Shown piece after piece: positions 55,165 through 64,000 of a DNA stretch of 64,000 nt. Made by a program: the position numbers and the translations under genes. The stretch spans positions 1 through 64,000 of the forward strand of contig CALSSW010000003.1 in assembly GCA_943789105.1 (NCBI GenBank), written 5' to 3'. The DNA comes from an uncultured Ulvibacter sp. GTDB taxonomy: Bacteria > Bacteroidota > Bacteroidia > Flavobacteriales > Flavobacteriaceae. Below the pieces are notes generated by a model that was not told where the DNA came from, did not search any database, and saw only the letters and a program-made list of their open reading frames with translations. The first letter of the stretch is position 1; the number at the start of each line of letters is the position of its first letter.

Positions 55165-58100
55165 TTAGTTTTTCTCTCTATTGATGTATACCCAACCAGT
55201 ATAGTTAGATCCAAATACTGGATCTTCTGCGTTTAACCCTAAAACATAGTAATAGGTTCCTGATGGTAACTCTTCACCATCTGTGGTTTGTCCTCCCCAC
55301 TGGTTTGAGTAGTTGGTAAATTCATACACTGCGGTACCATTTCTATTAAATATCTGGAAAGAATTTATTCCTGTTCTATTGTTTAAGAAGCTTAGGTCTA
55401 GCACATCATTTAGGCCATCCCCGTTTGGAGAGATACCCTGAGAAATAACACAGTTTTCATTTTCTGCGTATAGCGATACAAGTACCTCGGCTGTGCCCAT
55501 ACATCCATCACTATTTGTAACTACTACACTGTATTGTTGTGTTGATGAGTCATTTTGAGACAATGTAATAACCAGTGTATTTTCACTTTGGTCAGGGAGT
55601 AGCGTTCCATTTTCAAACCACTGGTATGTTACACCAGCATCACTAGAGTTTGCTGTAATAATAGTTTCAAAATCTGGACAAACATCAAAATCTTCATTAA
55701 GTGTTACCACTACTGGGTCTGAAATAACCACAACAATCTCATCTGAAACAACACAGCCATCAACAGTAGTGATTTCAAGAGAGTAGGTTCCACTTTGATC
55801 TACAATTATAGAAGTGCCTACCTCACCTGTACTCCATAAAAAACTGGCTCCAGTTGTGTCTCCAGAAATAGTTGGAACAATTTCAAAATCTTCACCATCA
55901 CAAAGGGTAACATCTTCTCCTAAATCAAGATCTGGGACAGGTTTTACTACTACATCTATACTCACTGTAGTTTCGCTACACGGCGGGATAGAAATTGTTA
56001 CGGTGTAGTGCCAGACTCTAAAGGAGTAAATACCGCATCTGTTGACACTACGGCACCACCTGCATTTCTCCACTCATAAATAACTGAGCCAAGGTCTATA
56101 CCACTATTTGTTGGGGTTGCATCTATGGCAGTTGCATCTTCATTAGCACACACATCTAATTGTGTTGGCAAATTGGTTGTTATTACTATAGGAAGCTCAA
56201 CAATCAAATCAAAGGATGTTGTAGAGTAACAATCTTCTTGATTTAAACGCTGAACCCTTGTGTATATAGTTTCAGGATTCACCGTGTTTTGATATGCAGC
56301 AGGAGTTGCTATTGGGTTATCTCCCAAGTCTGCATCCCCTTGAGTGGTATGGAATGTGATTTCAAAATCTGCAGCGTTTTGACCATTTAATATTTCATCG
56401 ATTTGAGAGGTAAGATCAAAGGTTGCATCCTCGCTTCCCGGGGTGTCCTCACAAGAGAACATATCCATAGGGTCTTCTATTGTTGGCGAGGTGCCCTCTG
56501 CACGAATTCTAAGGTCATCTAAGGCAAGGTCGTTCCCGCAGGCTCCAAAAATATCATTTAATAGAACCACTTGGATAGTTGTGTTATCTCCAGGATTAAA
56601 CTCTAGAGAATATCTAATCCAGTTTGGATTTGCACCATTTGGTACATTTCCAGTTGTACTTGTTGCCAGAACAGTACCCGCTGAGTCTTCGATTTGATAA
56701 ATAACTCTTGAATCTGTACCTGTTCCTGGGCAAATACCACTATCGATATCATAAACTGTTGTCATGGCAAAATCAAAAATATGAGAGGTGTTTGCCGTTA
56801 CGGCGAGATCTCTTCTGTAAAGTTCTGTTTGACTTGTGTCTTCAGAAGGGTTGTAGAAAATCATTCTTCCGTTTGTGTCACCACTGGTATTGTCTTCCAT
56901 GCCTTGATGCCATCCAAAATTAAGACCGGTTGAAATATTTGTTACAGCATACTGGTTTGCCTCTAATTGTGTAGTGGCATTAAATTCTAAAGGAGTAAAA
57001 GGGTGGGTAGCTCTACCAACACCAGTTCCGAAATCTTCTAAGAACACATCATCTGTACAATCAAAAGGAGAACATCCAGATTCTTTTGTTACTGTTATTG
57101 AATCTGTAAGTTCATCAAAACTTCCGTCAGGAAGTTCTACCACCAGTGCCGCGGTATATACAGTAGTTTGATCTGGACATACCGTAAAAAGAGGATCGTT
57201 ACTAAGTACGTTTCCAGCAGCATCTCTCCATTCAAAAACACTTGCATTTGTAACAGGTCCTCCATTAGGAACAAAACGCCAATTTTCATTGGTAACCTCC
57301 CATGTTCCAACATTTCTGTCTTCAGGGACACTAAATTCTGTAAGATTGTTTCCTTGTAACCCTATGGCAGCAAGACCGTCATTCCAGGTTGCACACACAG
57401 GCTTATTGATAATATTTACATCAATTACATTTAATGATTCATACAACAAGATTTGCTGCGTTGTTAAAAGCTCATTACACCCAAACTGAGGAACTGCATT
57501 AAAGTTTAGTACAAAAATTCTAAAAGGAGCAACTCCAGTAACAAAATAATTTATTCTATCTGGAGCAGCCGGAGCAACCGCAGGATTAATATCGTGATAT
57601 GCACCAAAAACAGTGTTTAATGGATAGTTGGCATCATTGGTAGGGATCTGGTCTGCAGGATCCATTGCCCATCCATTATAATTTCCGGCTAAAGCAGCGT
57701 TAAAAGATAGTTGCCCATTTGCACCAGCCACAACATTTGTATAAGAATTGCCATAAAAATTAAATTCGAAAGGCAATGCAATCACACCACTCCAAATATC
57801 ATCTATTGTTAAATTTGTTGGAGCACCACCGGTAACAGCAGGCACATCACAAAGAGGGCCTTGTATTTGATACGAGGTAGTGTCTAGGTTAGGTAGTGCA
57901 ATATAATCTGCAACTAGATCTGTACAAAATGTTTCACAATCAATAAACATATCAAATCCAGCATCCAATACATCACAACTTCCTTGGGCTTGACACTCAA
58001 TAATACCACTTGTGAAATCACAGTTTAAATCTCCAGTTTCAACAGTGAAGGTAACTCCTGTTGTTGCAGGGTAAGGACCGAAGAATAAAACACCTGCTGT

Positions 58101-58703
58101 TGTTGCAGTTTGCGCCGCGCTTCCCTGGTCATCGGTAACTGTGATGCTTGTGGAACTACCAAGGTCTGTAATATCTACACCAATGGTAAATTGTTGACCC
58201 GTTTCACACATTCCGTCGTTTGTAAACTCAATGGTTGGATCTGTACAGGTTAAACAATTAATATCATAATTTAATGGTACAAATAAGCCGTCTGTACAAC
58301 TTGCAATACCATCTGAGGCAACTTGAAGTGTTATTGTGTCTCCACTAGATTCGAAAACAAATCCTGACATATCACCCGTATTTCCGTATGGGTTACCAGC
58401 ATTAAGATTGGTAACTCCGTCTGAGTCTAAGATGATAACTTCATCAAAATTTAGCTCTACTTGACCTTCAATAAATGTAAGTCTTAGCGGGAAACCTGTA
58501 TCACTAGTATATACAATTTGGGTAGTATCATTGGGAGTATAGCAATAGGTGTCATTAAAAGCACCATCGGCACAAGGAATCGTGGTTTGGCTATATGACA
58601 CACTAAGGCATAAAAAAACCACCATAGGTGCTATAGTAGTGCTTAGGTTCTTTACAAATCGATACATGGGTGTATTTTTTTGAGTGAGTAATTTAATATT
58701 CAT
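55165..58703 (-). pseudogene. Gliding-type adhesin with T9SS type B sorting domain, frameshifted
   Basis: A surface protein of about 1,180 residues read in two frames: about 899 residues from the start (signal peptide ...MVVFLCLSVSYSQ) then 280 from TVTISIPPCSET. Minus-strand GGCACTACACC at about 56005-56009 lacks one T relative to the expected SGTYTVTIS reading. The protein has Cys-rich beta repeats, a discoidin/choice-of-anchor-like segment (VAGANGQLSFN...), Ig/PKD-like domains (PVPDLDLGEDVTLCDGEDFE) and a C-terminal type B tail (SQGISPNGDGLNDVLDL...YYYVLGLNAED...YINREKN). Both the first ATG and the one 36 bases in (MYRFVKNLSTT) are possible starts. Followed by its presumed SprF partner, it is probably a T9SS surface adhesin; the ligand is unknown. 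Confidence 0.8.
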
Positions 58704-58991
58704 TTAGATTTTATTTTGGTATTATTTTGTAGTTAAATTTAAGTAAAAATTTAATGTAATGTTAGCTTACATCTGATTTTAGATGTAGGACCTTAATTTA
58801 CCGATTAAAACCCTGTAATTGGGCTAAAAAACTAATTTTGGCCTACCCGTAAACAATTATTTTACGTTCTTTTAAAATGCAATTAATTTTGCTTCAACTA
58901 CAAACCATTTTGTTTTTTTGGAATAAGATTTGAGATTTAAAAGGCAGCTCTTTTTTGAGCTCTAAAATAAATAACCTTAGCGTATCATGTA

Positions 58992-59024
58992 TTGAAAATA
59001 GTCTATTTGTCTTTCGTACCTTTG
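58992..59024 (+). promoter_or_regulatory. Promoter of hflX
   Basis: TTG at 58992-58994 and TACCTTTG at 59017-59024 are 22 nt apart, within the flavobacterial range, and the ATG follows 15 bp later. The rest of the 336-bp gap between the adhesin gene and hflX is AT-rich and holds nothing else I can name. Confidence 0.65.
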
Positions 59025-59039
59025 CTTTTTTAAATACCT

Positions 59040-60248
59040 ATGATAGAAGAAAAAGACATTGAATACGAAAAAACCATACTCATTGGTTTAATTACTCAAA
59101 AACAAGATCAAGCAAAATCTGTAGAATACCTTGACGAACTTGAGTTTTTAGCCTACACCGCAGGCGGTGAAGTACTCAAACGTTTTGTGCAGAAAATGGA
59201 AAAACCAAATCCTAAAACCTTTATAGGGACTGGTAAACTAGAAGAGGTCCTTAGCTATGTCCAGCAGCATGGTGTTGGGACGGTTATTTTTGATGATGAA
59301 CTCTCTGCGGCGCAACAAAAAAACATAGAAAAAATTCTAGAGTGTAAAATCATTGATCGTACCAATTTGATACTAGATATTTTTGCACAACGCGCTCAAA
59401 CAAGTTATGCTAGAACTCAGGTAGAGCTTGCTCAGTACGAGTATTTACTCCCAAGACTTGCTGGTATGTGGACACACCTAGAGAGGCAACGTGGAGGGAT
59501 TGGGATGCGAGGACCCGGAGAAACAGAAATTGAAACAGATAGACGTATTGTTAGAGACCGTATTTCACTGCTCAAAAAAAAGCTAAAAAAGATTGATCGC
59601 CAGATGGATGTCCAGCGAGGGAATCGCGGTAAATTAGTAAGGGTAGCACTTGTAGGATACACCAACGTTGGGAAATCTACTTTAATGAATGCAATTAGTA
59701 AAAGTGATGTGTTTGCAGAAAACAAATTATTTGCTACTCTAGACACCACGGTGCGCAAAGTAGTGGTAGGGAACCTTCCGTTTTTACTTACCGATACCGT
59801 TGGTTTTATACGGAAACTCCCAACACAACTTGTAGAATCTTTTAAAAGCACCCTAGATGAGGTAAGAGAGGCAGATTTACTATTACATGTGGTAGATATC
59901 TCACATCCAAGTTTTGAAGATCATATTGCCAGTGTAGGTACTATTTTGGACGAGATAAAAAGTGCAGACAAACCAACAATTATGGTATTTAATAAAATTG
60001 ATGCCTTCACTAATAAAACCATAGATAGCGATGATCTGGTGACCGAGAAAACAAAAGAGCACTTTACCCTAGAGGAGTGGAAAGCAACTTGGATGAATAA
60101 AACAAATGGGAATGCTATTTTTGTGTCTGCCTTAGAGAAACAAAACTTTGAAAGTTTTAGAAAAGTAGTGTATGATAAGGTTCGTGAAATTCATGTAACA
60201 CGGTTTCCCTACAATAGTTTTTTATATCCTCAAGAGTACATTGAATAG
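59040..60248 (+). CDS. hflX: GTPase HflX
   Basis: A ribosome-splitting GTPase induced under stress in other bacteria. The 402-residue protein has the N-terminal HflX domain (EYEKTILIGLITQKQDQA, NPKTFIGTGKLEEVLSYVQ, and the VIFDDELSAAQQKNIEKIL block), a coiled-coil linker (MRGPGETEIETDRRIVRDRI), and a GTPase domain with the P-loop GYTNVGKST (about 208-216), G3 DTVGFIRKLP (about 255), and G4 NKID (about 318). It has its own promoter. It is divergent from the T9SS locus and convergent with the suf-side DUF3078 gene. Confidence 0.96.
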   Translation: MIEEKDIEYEKTILIGLITQKQDQAKSVEYLDELEFLAYTAGGEVLKRFVQKMEKPNPKTFIGTGKLEEVLSYVQQHGVGTVIFDDELSAAQQKNIEKILECKIIDRTNLILDIFAQRAQTSYARTQVELAQYEYLLPRLAGMWTHLERQRGGIGMRGPGETEIETDRRIVRDRISLLKKKLKKIDRQMDVQRGNRGKLVRVALVGYTNVGKSTLMNAISKSDVFAENKLFATLDTTVRKVVVGNLPFLLTDTVGFIRKLPTQLVESFKSTLDEVREADLLLHVVDISHPSFEDHIASVGTILDEIKSADKPTIMVFNKIDAFTNKTIDSDDLVTEKTKEHFTLEEWKATWMNKTNGNAIFVSALEKQNFESFRKVVYDKVREIHVTRFPYNSFLYPQEYIE

Positions 60249-60312
60249 TGCCCGAAAAACTAAAGCGTAGAACCCTTACTCTTCAATTTGGTTTTATTAT
60301 TGCAGTATTTTT

Positions 60313-61224
60313 TTAAAATCCATAGGTGAGCCCAACCCCTAGCGCTTCTCTAATTTGAAATCCTTTTACGGCATTATCATCATACATGGCTTGAAAGGCT
60401 ACATTTGTAGTAATCCATTTGTTTGCAGTTATCACTAGGTTCAGGGTGTAGTCTATGTCTATATTTTCAAGGTCTTCAAGATAGTTACTGTATAAATTAA
60501 GCACATTTTCCATCACTATATTTTTTGACAAAGTGAATTTTCCGTACCCTCCAACGGCAGCACCAAATTCGAAACGTGAAGTTTCATTTGCATATACCCC
60601 AAAATACCCAATTTGGTTAAAAGCATCAATATCACTTTGTCCTTGCCCAACATTTGTGAACTGACTATTAACGATGATTAAACGTCCTGTTGCAGGAGCA
60701 ATGTTAAGTTTTAGTTTATCACTTTTTTTCCATAGCATTCCCAGACCTGCTTGGAAATAACCTGGAGATAAAATTTTTGTAGCTTTAGATCTAATTGGAT
60801 TTCCATCTTCGTCTTCTTCAAAATCATAGCCATTGGCAAGTTGAGTTCTTGCATTTAAGAAAAAAGAATAATACCATGGTGTTTCTTTAATTTGTTTACC
60901 TAATAGGGAGTTGAACTCAAATCTATCATTGGTTTTTCTAGTAAATTCTTGATTTTTTTGATTGGCAATACCGTAGTCTATAACAACGCGGTTATCCCAG
61001 GTAATGTTTTCTTTACTGTAGTTGGCATCATGGGTGAGTCCAAAATTTGCTGCATAATTTGACGTACCACCCCCTTGCCACTGGTCGTTAAATGCTGCTT
61101 GATTAAAAAGAAGTGACAGATTTGTAGCTTTACTCCAAGGACTTTTATTTACCTCTTTTTTTTCTTGTGAAAACCCAGTGAAAGCAAACAGGAAGAAGCT
61201 AATTGATAGGAGTGTTTTTTTCAT
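60313..61224 (-). CDS. DUF3078 domain-containing outer-membrane protein
   Basis: A 303-residue protein starting MKKTLLSISFFLFAFTGFSQ; the start 30 bases upstream is disfavoured because this one gives a clean signal peptide. Features include SPWSKATNLSLLFNQAAFND and QWQGGGTSNYAANFGL, then many alternating beta-strands and a final aromatic GLTYGF, as in outer-membrane barrels. The family is DUF3078, of unknown function. It is the last gene of the leftward suf-linked run (43 bp from the DUF2480 gene), a place where I recall it in other Flavobacteria. Confidence 0.87.
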   Translation of the reverse strand: MKKTLLSISFFLFAFTGFSQEKKEVNKSPWSKATNLSLLFNQAAFNDQWQGGGTSNYAANFGLTHDANYSKENITWDNRVVIDYGIANQKNQEFTRKTNDRFEFNSLLGKQIKETPWYYSFFLNARTQLANGYDFEEDEDGNPIRSKATKILSPGYFQAGLGMLWKKSDKLKLNIAPATGRLIIVNSQFTNVGQGQSDIDAFNQIGYFGVYANETSRFEFGAAVGGYGKFTLSKNIVMENVLNLYSNYLEDLENIDIDYTLNLVITANKWITTNVAFQAMYDDNAVKGFQIREALGVGLTYGF

Positions 61225-61266
61225 CAAAATATGATTTTTTAGATTAAACAGCACTTTTATGGGACA

Positions 61267-61770
61267 CTACTTTTTATAAAGAGGCACAAAAGAGCAGGCC
61301 TCTCCATACATTATACTTTTTGCAATGGGTTGTAATTTTGAAATCAACATTCCATAAGCTGCATCCGGTATTGGTTTGTTTGCACACCCTTTAATAATAA
61401 CAGGAGTGTCTTGGTATTGACCAATATCTAGATTGTTTAAAACCTCTGTAAACAAGATTGTTTCAAGAGTCTGTTGAGATCCAATCACTGTTTTTTTGGT
61501 ATGAGGGATTAATTTTGTACTAACAAGCATAAAAGCCCATGCAGGAACAATAGCCTCTGTAGTGCAGTGTATGCAAACATACTGGTTTTTATATTGCTCC
61601 CAGGGGTGTCTAGAGACAGCCTCTCTAAAGTCTTTTTCGCGAAGTATGATACCCTCCTGTAACCAAGGGGCAATATCAAAAGCAACTCTAGTACCTTTTG
61701 GATATAGCTGCTCTAAATCTATAGTTTTTAAGACACTATTTGCGACTCTATTTACAATTTCTTTTGCCAT
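61267..61770 (-). CDS. DUF2480 family protein
   Basis: A 167-residue soluble protein with no signal peptide. It begins MAKEIVNRVANSVLKTIDLE and contains FDIAPWLQEGIILREKDFRE (about 30-49), HPWEQYKNQYVCIHCTTEAIVPAWAFML (about 54-81) with a Cys-x-x-Cys-like pair, and GCANKPIPDAAYGMLI (about 128-143). These identify DUF2480, unknown function. Its position between the sufT-like gene (10 bp upstream) and DUF3078 suggests a link to Fe-S assembly; the conserved Cys and His would be consistent with metal or cluster contact, but this is inference. Confidence 0.87.
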   Translation of the reverse strand: MAKEIVNRVANSVLKTIDLEQLYPKGTRVAFDIAPWLQEGIILREKDFREAVSRHPWEQYKNQYVCIHCTTEAIVPAWAFMLVSTKLIPHTKKTVIGSQQTLETILFTEVLNNLDIGQYQDTPVIIKGCANKPIPDAAYGMLISKLQPIAKSIMYGEACSFVPLYKK

Positions 61771-61780
61771 GAAACTATAC

Positions 61781-62107
61781 TTATAGCATACCTAATTCTA
61801 GTTTGGCCTCTTCACTCATTAGATCTTGGGTCCATGGTGGGTCAAAGGTTATTTCAACCTCTGCATCATTTACCATTTTAAGGGACTTTACTTTGTCCTC
61901 TACCTCCACGGGTAGGGTTTCTGCAACTGGGCAGTTTGGTGTGGTAAGGGTCATTAATATTTTTACGTTGTTGTCTTCATTTACAAAAACATCATAAATA
62001 AGACCCAATTCATAAATATCTACAGGAATTTCTGGGTCATAGATTGACTTTAAGACCTTTACAATTTTTTCTCCTAGTGCCTGTGTGTCTAATGTTTCGT
62101 CTTCCAT
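61781..62107 (-). CDS. MIP18/DUF59-family Fe-S cluster assembly protein (SufT-like)
   Basis: A 108-residue SufT/PaaD/CIAO2-like protein that helps mature Fe-S proteins. The start MEDETLDTQALGEKIVKVLK is preferred over an in-frame start 12 bases upstream. The family core reads YDPEIPVDIYELGLIYDV (about 23-40), the middle strand has TTPNCPVAETLPVEVEDKV (about 65-83) with the single conserved Cys, and the tail EVEITFDPPWTQDLMSEEAK is characteristic. It lies in the suf run after sufE (40 bp), as expected for this family in Bacteroidota. Confidence 0.92.
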   Translation of the reverse strand: MEDETLDTQALGEKIVKVLKSIYDPEIPVDIYELGLIYDVFVNEDNNVKILMTLTTPNCPVAETLPVEVEDKVKSLKMVNDAEVEITFDPPWTQDLMSEEAKLELGML

Positions 62108-62147
62108 AATGGTAATCAATTTATAAATTTAGTATAAGGTAAAACAA

Positions 62148-62573
62148 CTAGCTGTTTAATTTTGCTTGATATGCTGTGGCATACAATTTTAATTTTTTAA
62201 TCATAGAGGTCAACCCATTTGCTCTTGTGGCAGACAAATGTTCTTTTAGGCCAATTTTGTCTATAAAATCTGTGTTTGCATTTAAAATATCGGTAGGGGT
62301 TTGGTGGTTAAATGTTCTTATTAAAATAGCAATAATGCCTTTGGTGATAATAGCGTCACTATCTGCAGAGAAAACCATTTTATCTTCTTTTAGCTCTGCC
62401 TCTAACCATACCTTTGATTGACACCCTTTAATAACCCTATCATCGGTTTTGTTTTTTGCTTGTATAAGGGGTAAAGATTTTCCCAAATCTATCATATACT
62501 CATAGCGCTGCATCCAGTCATCAAACATGGCAAATTCTTCTATTAGCTCTTCTTGTATTGCTTTAATAGTCAT
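62148..62573 (-). CDS. sufE: SufE family protein, cysteine desulfurase partner
   Basis: A 141-residue sulfur-acceptor protein. It takes persulfide sulfur from SufS and passes it to the scaffold. Diagnostic features are FDDWMQRYEYMIDLGKSLP (about 17-35) and the acceptor Cys in VIKGCQSKVWLEA (Cys51 in the GCQS motif), with DAIITKGIIAILI later. The length is normal. It lies 2 bp downstream of the META lipoprotein gene and a short distance after sufS, so the partner genes are in one operon. Confidence 0.95.
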   Translation of the reverse strand: MTIKAIQEELIEEFAMFDDWMQRYEYMIDLGKSLPLIQAKNKTDDRVIKGCQSKVWLEAELKEDKMVFSADSDAIITKGIIAILIRTFNHQTPTDILNANTDFIDKIGLKEHLSATRANGLTSMIKKLKLYATAYQAKLNS

Positions 62574-62575
62574 AG

Positions 62576-62998
62576 TTATTCTTTGTTTTTAATGGCTGTG
62601 AGAAGTGGCTTTTTTTCTATCCTTGAATACAAGGTAAGAGTTCCGTTTGAAATGCCAAATGACCCCACATTTTTTAAAACCCGTTGTATAGCGTACTCAT
62701 TTTTCATTGCCCCATCACAATACATCTTTGTTGAGGTAAGTAAACCTATATTTAACGCGTCAGCATCTTGAGTGTACTTTCCTGAAAAATCATTGCACCC
62801 AGCATTTCCTGATATTTTATTCTCTGCCTTGTTAAATTCTAGTACTGCAGGTGGAGAAATCTCTTCTTCATTAATAGTGAGTACAGTAAAAATCCCAGAC
62901 AATAATGCTGATGGGGTATCTGCAACTACTTTTTTTGTACAATTACAACTCCATATTAAAAGACAAAGGAATATACTGGTTAAGACTATTTTTTTCAT
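62576..62998 (-). CDS. META-domain lipoprotein
   Basis: A 140-residue predicted lipoprotein with N-terminus MKKIVLTSIFLCLLIWSCNC, with the lipobox ending IWSC. There is no acidic patch after the Cys, so periplasmic anchoring is more likely than surface export. The META (HslJ-like) domain shows PAVLEFNKAENKISGNAGCNDFSGKY (about 52-77), a family signature (GxxGCNxxxGxY), then MYCDGAMKNEYAIQRVLKN. HslJ-like proteins are linked to heat and novobiocin tolerance in E. coli, but the role here is unknown. It sits between sufS and sufE in the same operon, only 2 bp before sufE. Confidence 0.88.
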   Translation of the reverse strand: MKKIVLTSIFLCLLIWSCNCTKKVVADTPSALLSGIFTVLTINEEEISPPAVLEFNKAENKISGNAGCNDFSGKYTQDADALNIGLLTSTKMYCDGAMKNEYAIQRVLKNVGSFGISNGTLTLYSRIEKKPLLTAIKNKE

Positions 62999-63009
62999 AA
63001 CAGATTTAT

Positions 63010-64000
63010 TTATGATAGCATCATTTTAGCTTTTTCAACGGCAGCAACAAAAATGTCAATTTCTTCCTGTGTGTTGTAGAAGGCAAATGACGCTCTTACG
63101 GTACCTGAGATAGTAAAGAAATCCATTATAGGCTGAGTGCAGTGTTGTCCTGTACGAACAGCAATCCCCAATTTATCAACTATGGTTCCAATATCATAGG
63201 GGTGAATACCTTCTATGTTAAAAGAGATTACAGATGTTTTCTTTTTTGTTGTACCATAAATTTTTAACCCATCAATGGCTAATAATTTTTTTGTAGCATA
63301 GTTTAAAAGAGCCTCTTCATGGTTTGCAATAGCGTCAAAACCTATAGTGTTAAGGTAGTCAATGGCTGCTCCAAAAGCAATGCCTCCACAAACATTTGGT
63401 GTTCCTGCTTCAAATTTATTTGGCAGTCCTGCGTAGGTTGTTTGCTCAAAAGTAACTTGATCTATCATTTCTCCACCCCCTTGAAAGGGCGGTAGTTTTT
63501 CAAGCCAAGCTTCTTTTCCATACAGCATACCAATACCTGTAGGGCCACACATTTTGTGTGCAGAAGTAACATAAAAATCACAATCTAATGCAGCCAAATC
63601 TGGCTTTATGTGCGAGCAAGATTGCGCACCATCTATAAGTATGGCGGCGCCAACCTGGTGTGCCTGTTGGGTCATAAACTCAATTGGGTTTATAGTACCT
63701 AAGGTATTTGAAATATGATTGACAAAAACTAGTTTTGTTTTTGAGCAGAGCAACTCTTGGTAAGCGTCCATATCTAGCCCCCCTTCTAGATTCATAGGAA
63801 TCACTCTTAAAATAGCACCGGTGGTCTTGCAAAGCATTTGCCAAGGCACAATGTTTGAATGGTGCTCTAATTGTGAAACAATAATTTCATCATTTGCAGA
63901 GAGGATACTTGCAAAACCATTTGCTACGATATTTATACTGTGGGTGGTTCCAGAAGTGAAAATAACCTCATGAGACTTGGCAATTCCAAAATGGGTTTGT
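63010..64000 (-). CDS. sufS: Cysteine desulfurase SufS, N-terminus missing
   Basis: The gene continues past the right edge; 330 codons are seen. It is a PLP enzyme that removes sulfur from cysteine. Motifs are VIFTSGTTHSIN, QLEHHSNIVPWQM (His of the PLP pocket), ILIDGAQSCSHIKPDLA, the PLP Lys in YVTSAHKMCGPTGIGML, and the C-terminal catalytic Cys in RTGQHCTQPIMD (most SufS have GHHCAQP). GTG near 63849 is not the start, because the homologous sequence runs unbroken upstream of it. It is followed leftward by the META lipoprotein, sufE and a SufT-like gene; sufBCD would be expected just outside the window. Confidence 0.94.
   Translation of the reverse strand, partial: QTHFGIAKSHEVIFTSGTTHSINIVANGFASILSANDEIIVSQLEHHSNIVPWQMLCKTTGAILRVIPMNLEGGLDMDAYQELLCSKTKLVFVNHISNTLGTINPIEFMTQQAHQVGAAILIDGAQSCSHIKPDLAALDCDFYVTSAHKMCGPTGIGMLYGKEAWLEKLPPFQGGGEMIDQVTFEQTTYAGLPNKFEAGTPNVCGGIAFGAAIDYLNTIGFDAIANHEEALLNYATKKLLAIDGLKIYGTTKKKTSVISFNIEGIHPYDIGTIVDKLGIAVRTGQHCTQPIMDFFTISGTVRASFAFYNTQEEIDIFVAAVEKAKMMLS

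Noticed and set aside
55998-56073. Separate gene starting inside the adhesin
   Set aside because: The first 22 residues (MEKCRWCRSVNRCGIYSFRV...) are out of frame with the domains; the sequence only becomes sensible after the frameshift point, so it is one broken gene.
63847-63849. GTG as the SufS start
   Set aside because: SufS-like sequence continues in frame to the window edge, so the real start is outside.

Overview
The window looks like a chromosomal segment of a member of the Bacteroidota, most likely a marine Flavobacteriaceae; I cannot name a genus. The evidence is the AT-rich sequence, promoters of the flavobacterial type (TTG, about 19-22 nt, TAnnTTTG), type IX secretion (T9SS) type A and type B C-terminal sorting domains, PorP/SprF and PorE-like proteins, TonB-dependent receptors, OmpA proteins with thrombospondin type 3 repeats, and family-typical genes such as DUF6427, DUF4254, DUF2480, DUF3078 and DUF5689. 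No rRNA, CRISPR array, prophage, transposase or intact integrase is visible. Both ends cut a gene.

Layout. 1-1.1 kb: start of a BspA-like (DUF285) lipoprotein and two small membrane proteins. 1.5-7.6 kb: a 1,514-residue secreted multidomain protein with three tandem modules, a 36-residue membrane peptide and a secreted esterase, the two large proteins both with T9SS type A tails. 7.6-18.6 kb: superoxide dismutase, then an AddA-like helicase/nuclease, kbl, an OmpA-type porin and an AddB-like nuclease, followed by a hydrolase and a lipoprotein. 18.8 kb: tRNA-Ala(GGC) with its own terminator, next to short direct repeats. 18.9-34.3 kb: housekeeping genes (universal stress protein, acetyltransferase, MATE exporter, flavin/2Fe-2S reductase, GT9, DUF4254, DUF6427, purD, ileS, DksA-like factor, lspA, 5-formyl-THF cyclo-ligase, and a RimK/deacylase pair). 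34.5-42.8 kb: a co-directional run of uvrC, patatin with OM barrel, homogentisate dioxygenase, DUF3108, tryptophan dioxygenase and an M23 peptidase.

43-51.8 kb: two TonB-dependent receptors. The second is followed by a DUF5689 surface lipoprotein and is divergent from a secreted endonuclease/exonuclease/phosphatase; together they resemble an uptake locus. 52.2-58.7 kb: a leftward T9SS locus encoding a type-B-sorted adhesin, PorP/SprF and a PorE-like OmpA protein. The first and last of these are each broken by a single-base frameshift while PorP/SprF between them is intact; this is the most striking observation in the window. 59-64 kb: hflX, then the leftward distal part of the SUF iron-sulfur cluster (sufS, META lipoprotein, sufE, MIP18-type sufT-like, DUF2480, DUF3078).

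The genes group into outer-membrane and secretion functions (T9SS cargo, OmpA proteins, TonB receptors, patatin barrel), recombination and repair (AddA/AddB-like, UvrC), amino-acid breakdown (kbl, hmgA, tryptophan dioxygenase) and Fe-S/oxidative-stress functions (sodA, suf). No mobile defence or biosynthetic island is recognisable.
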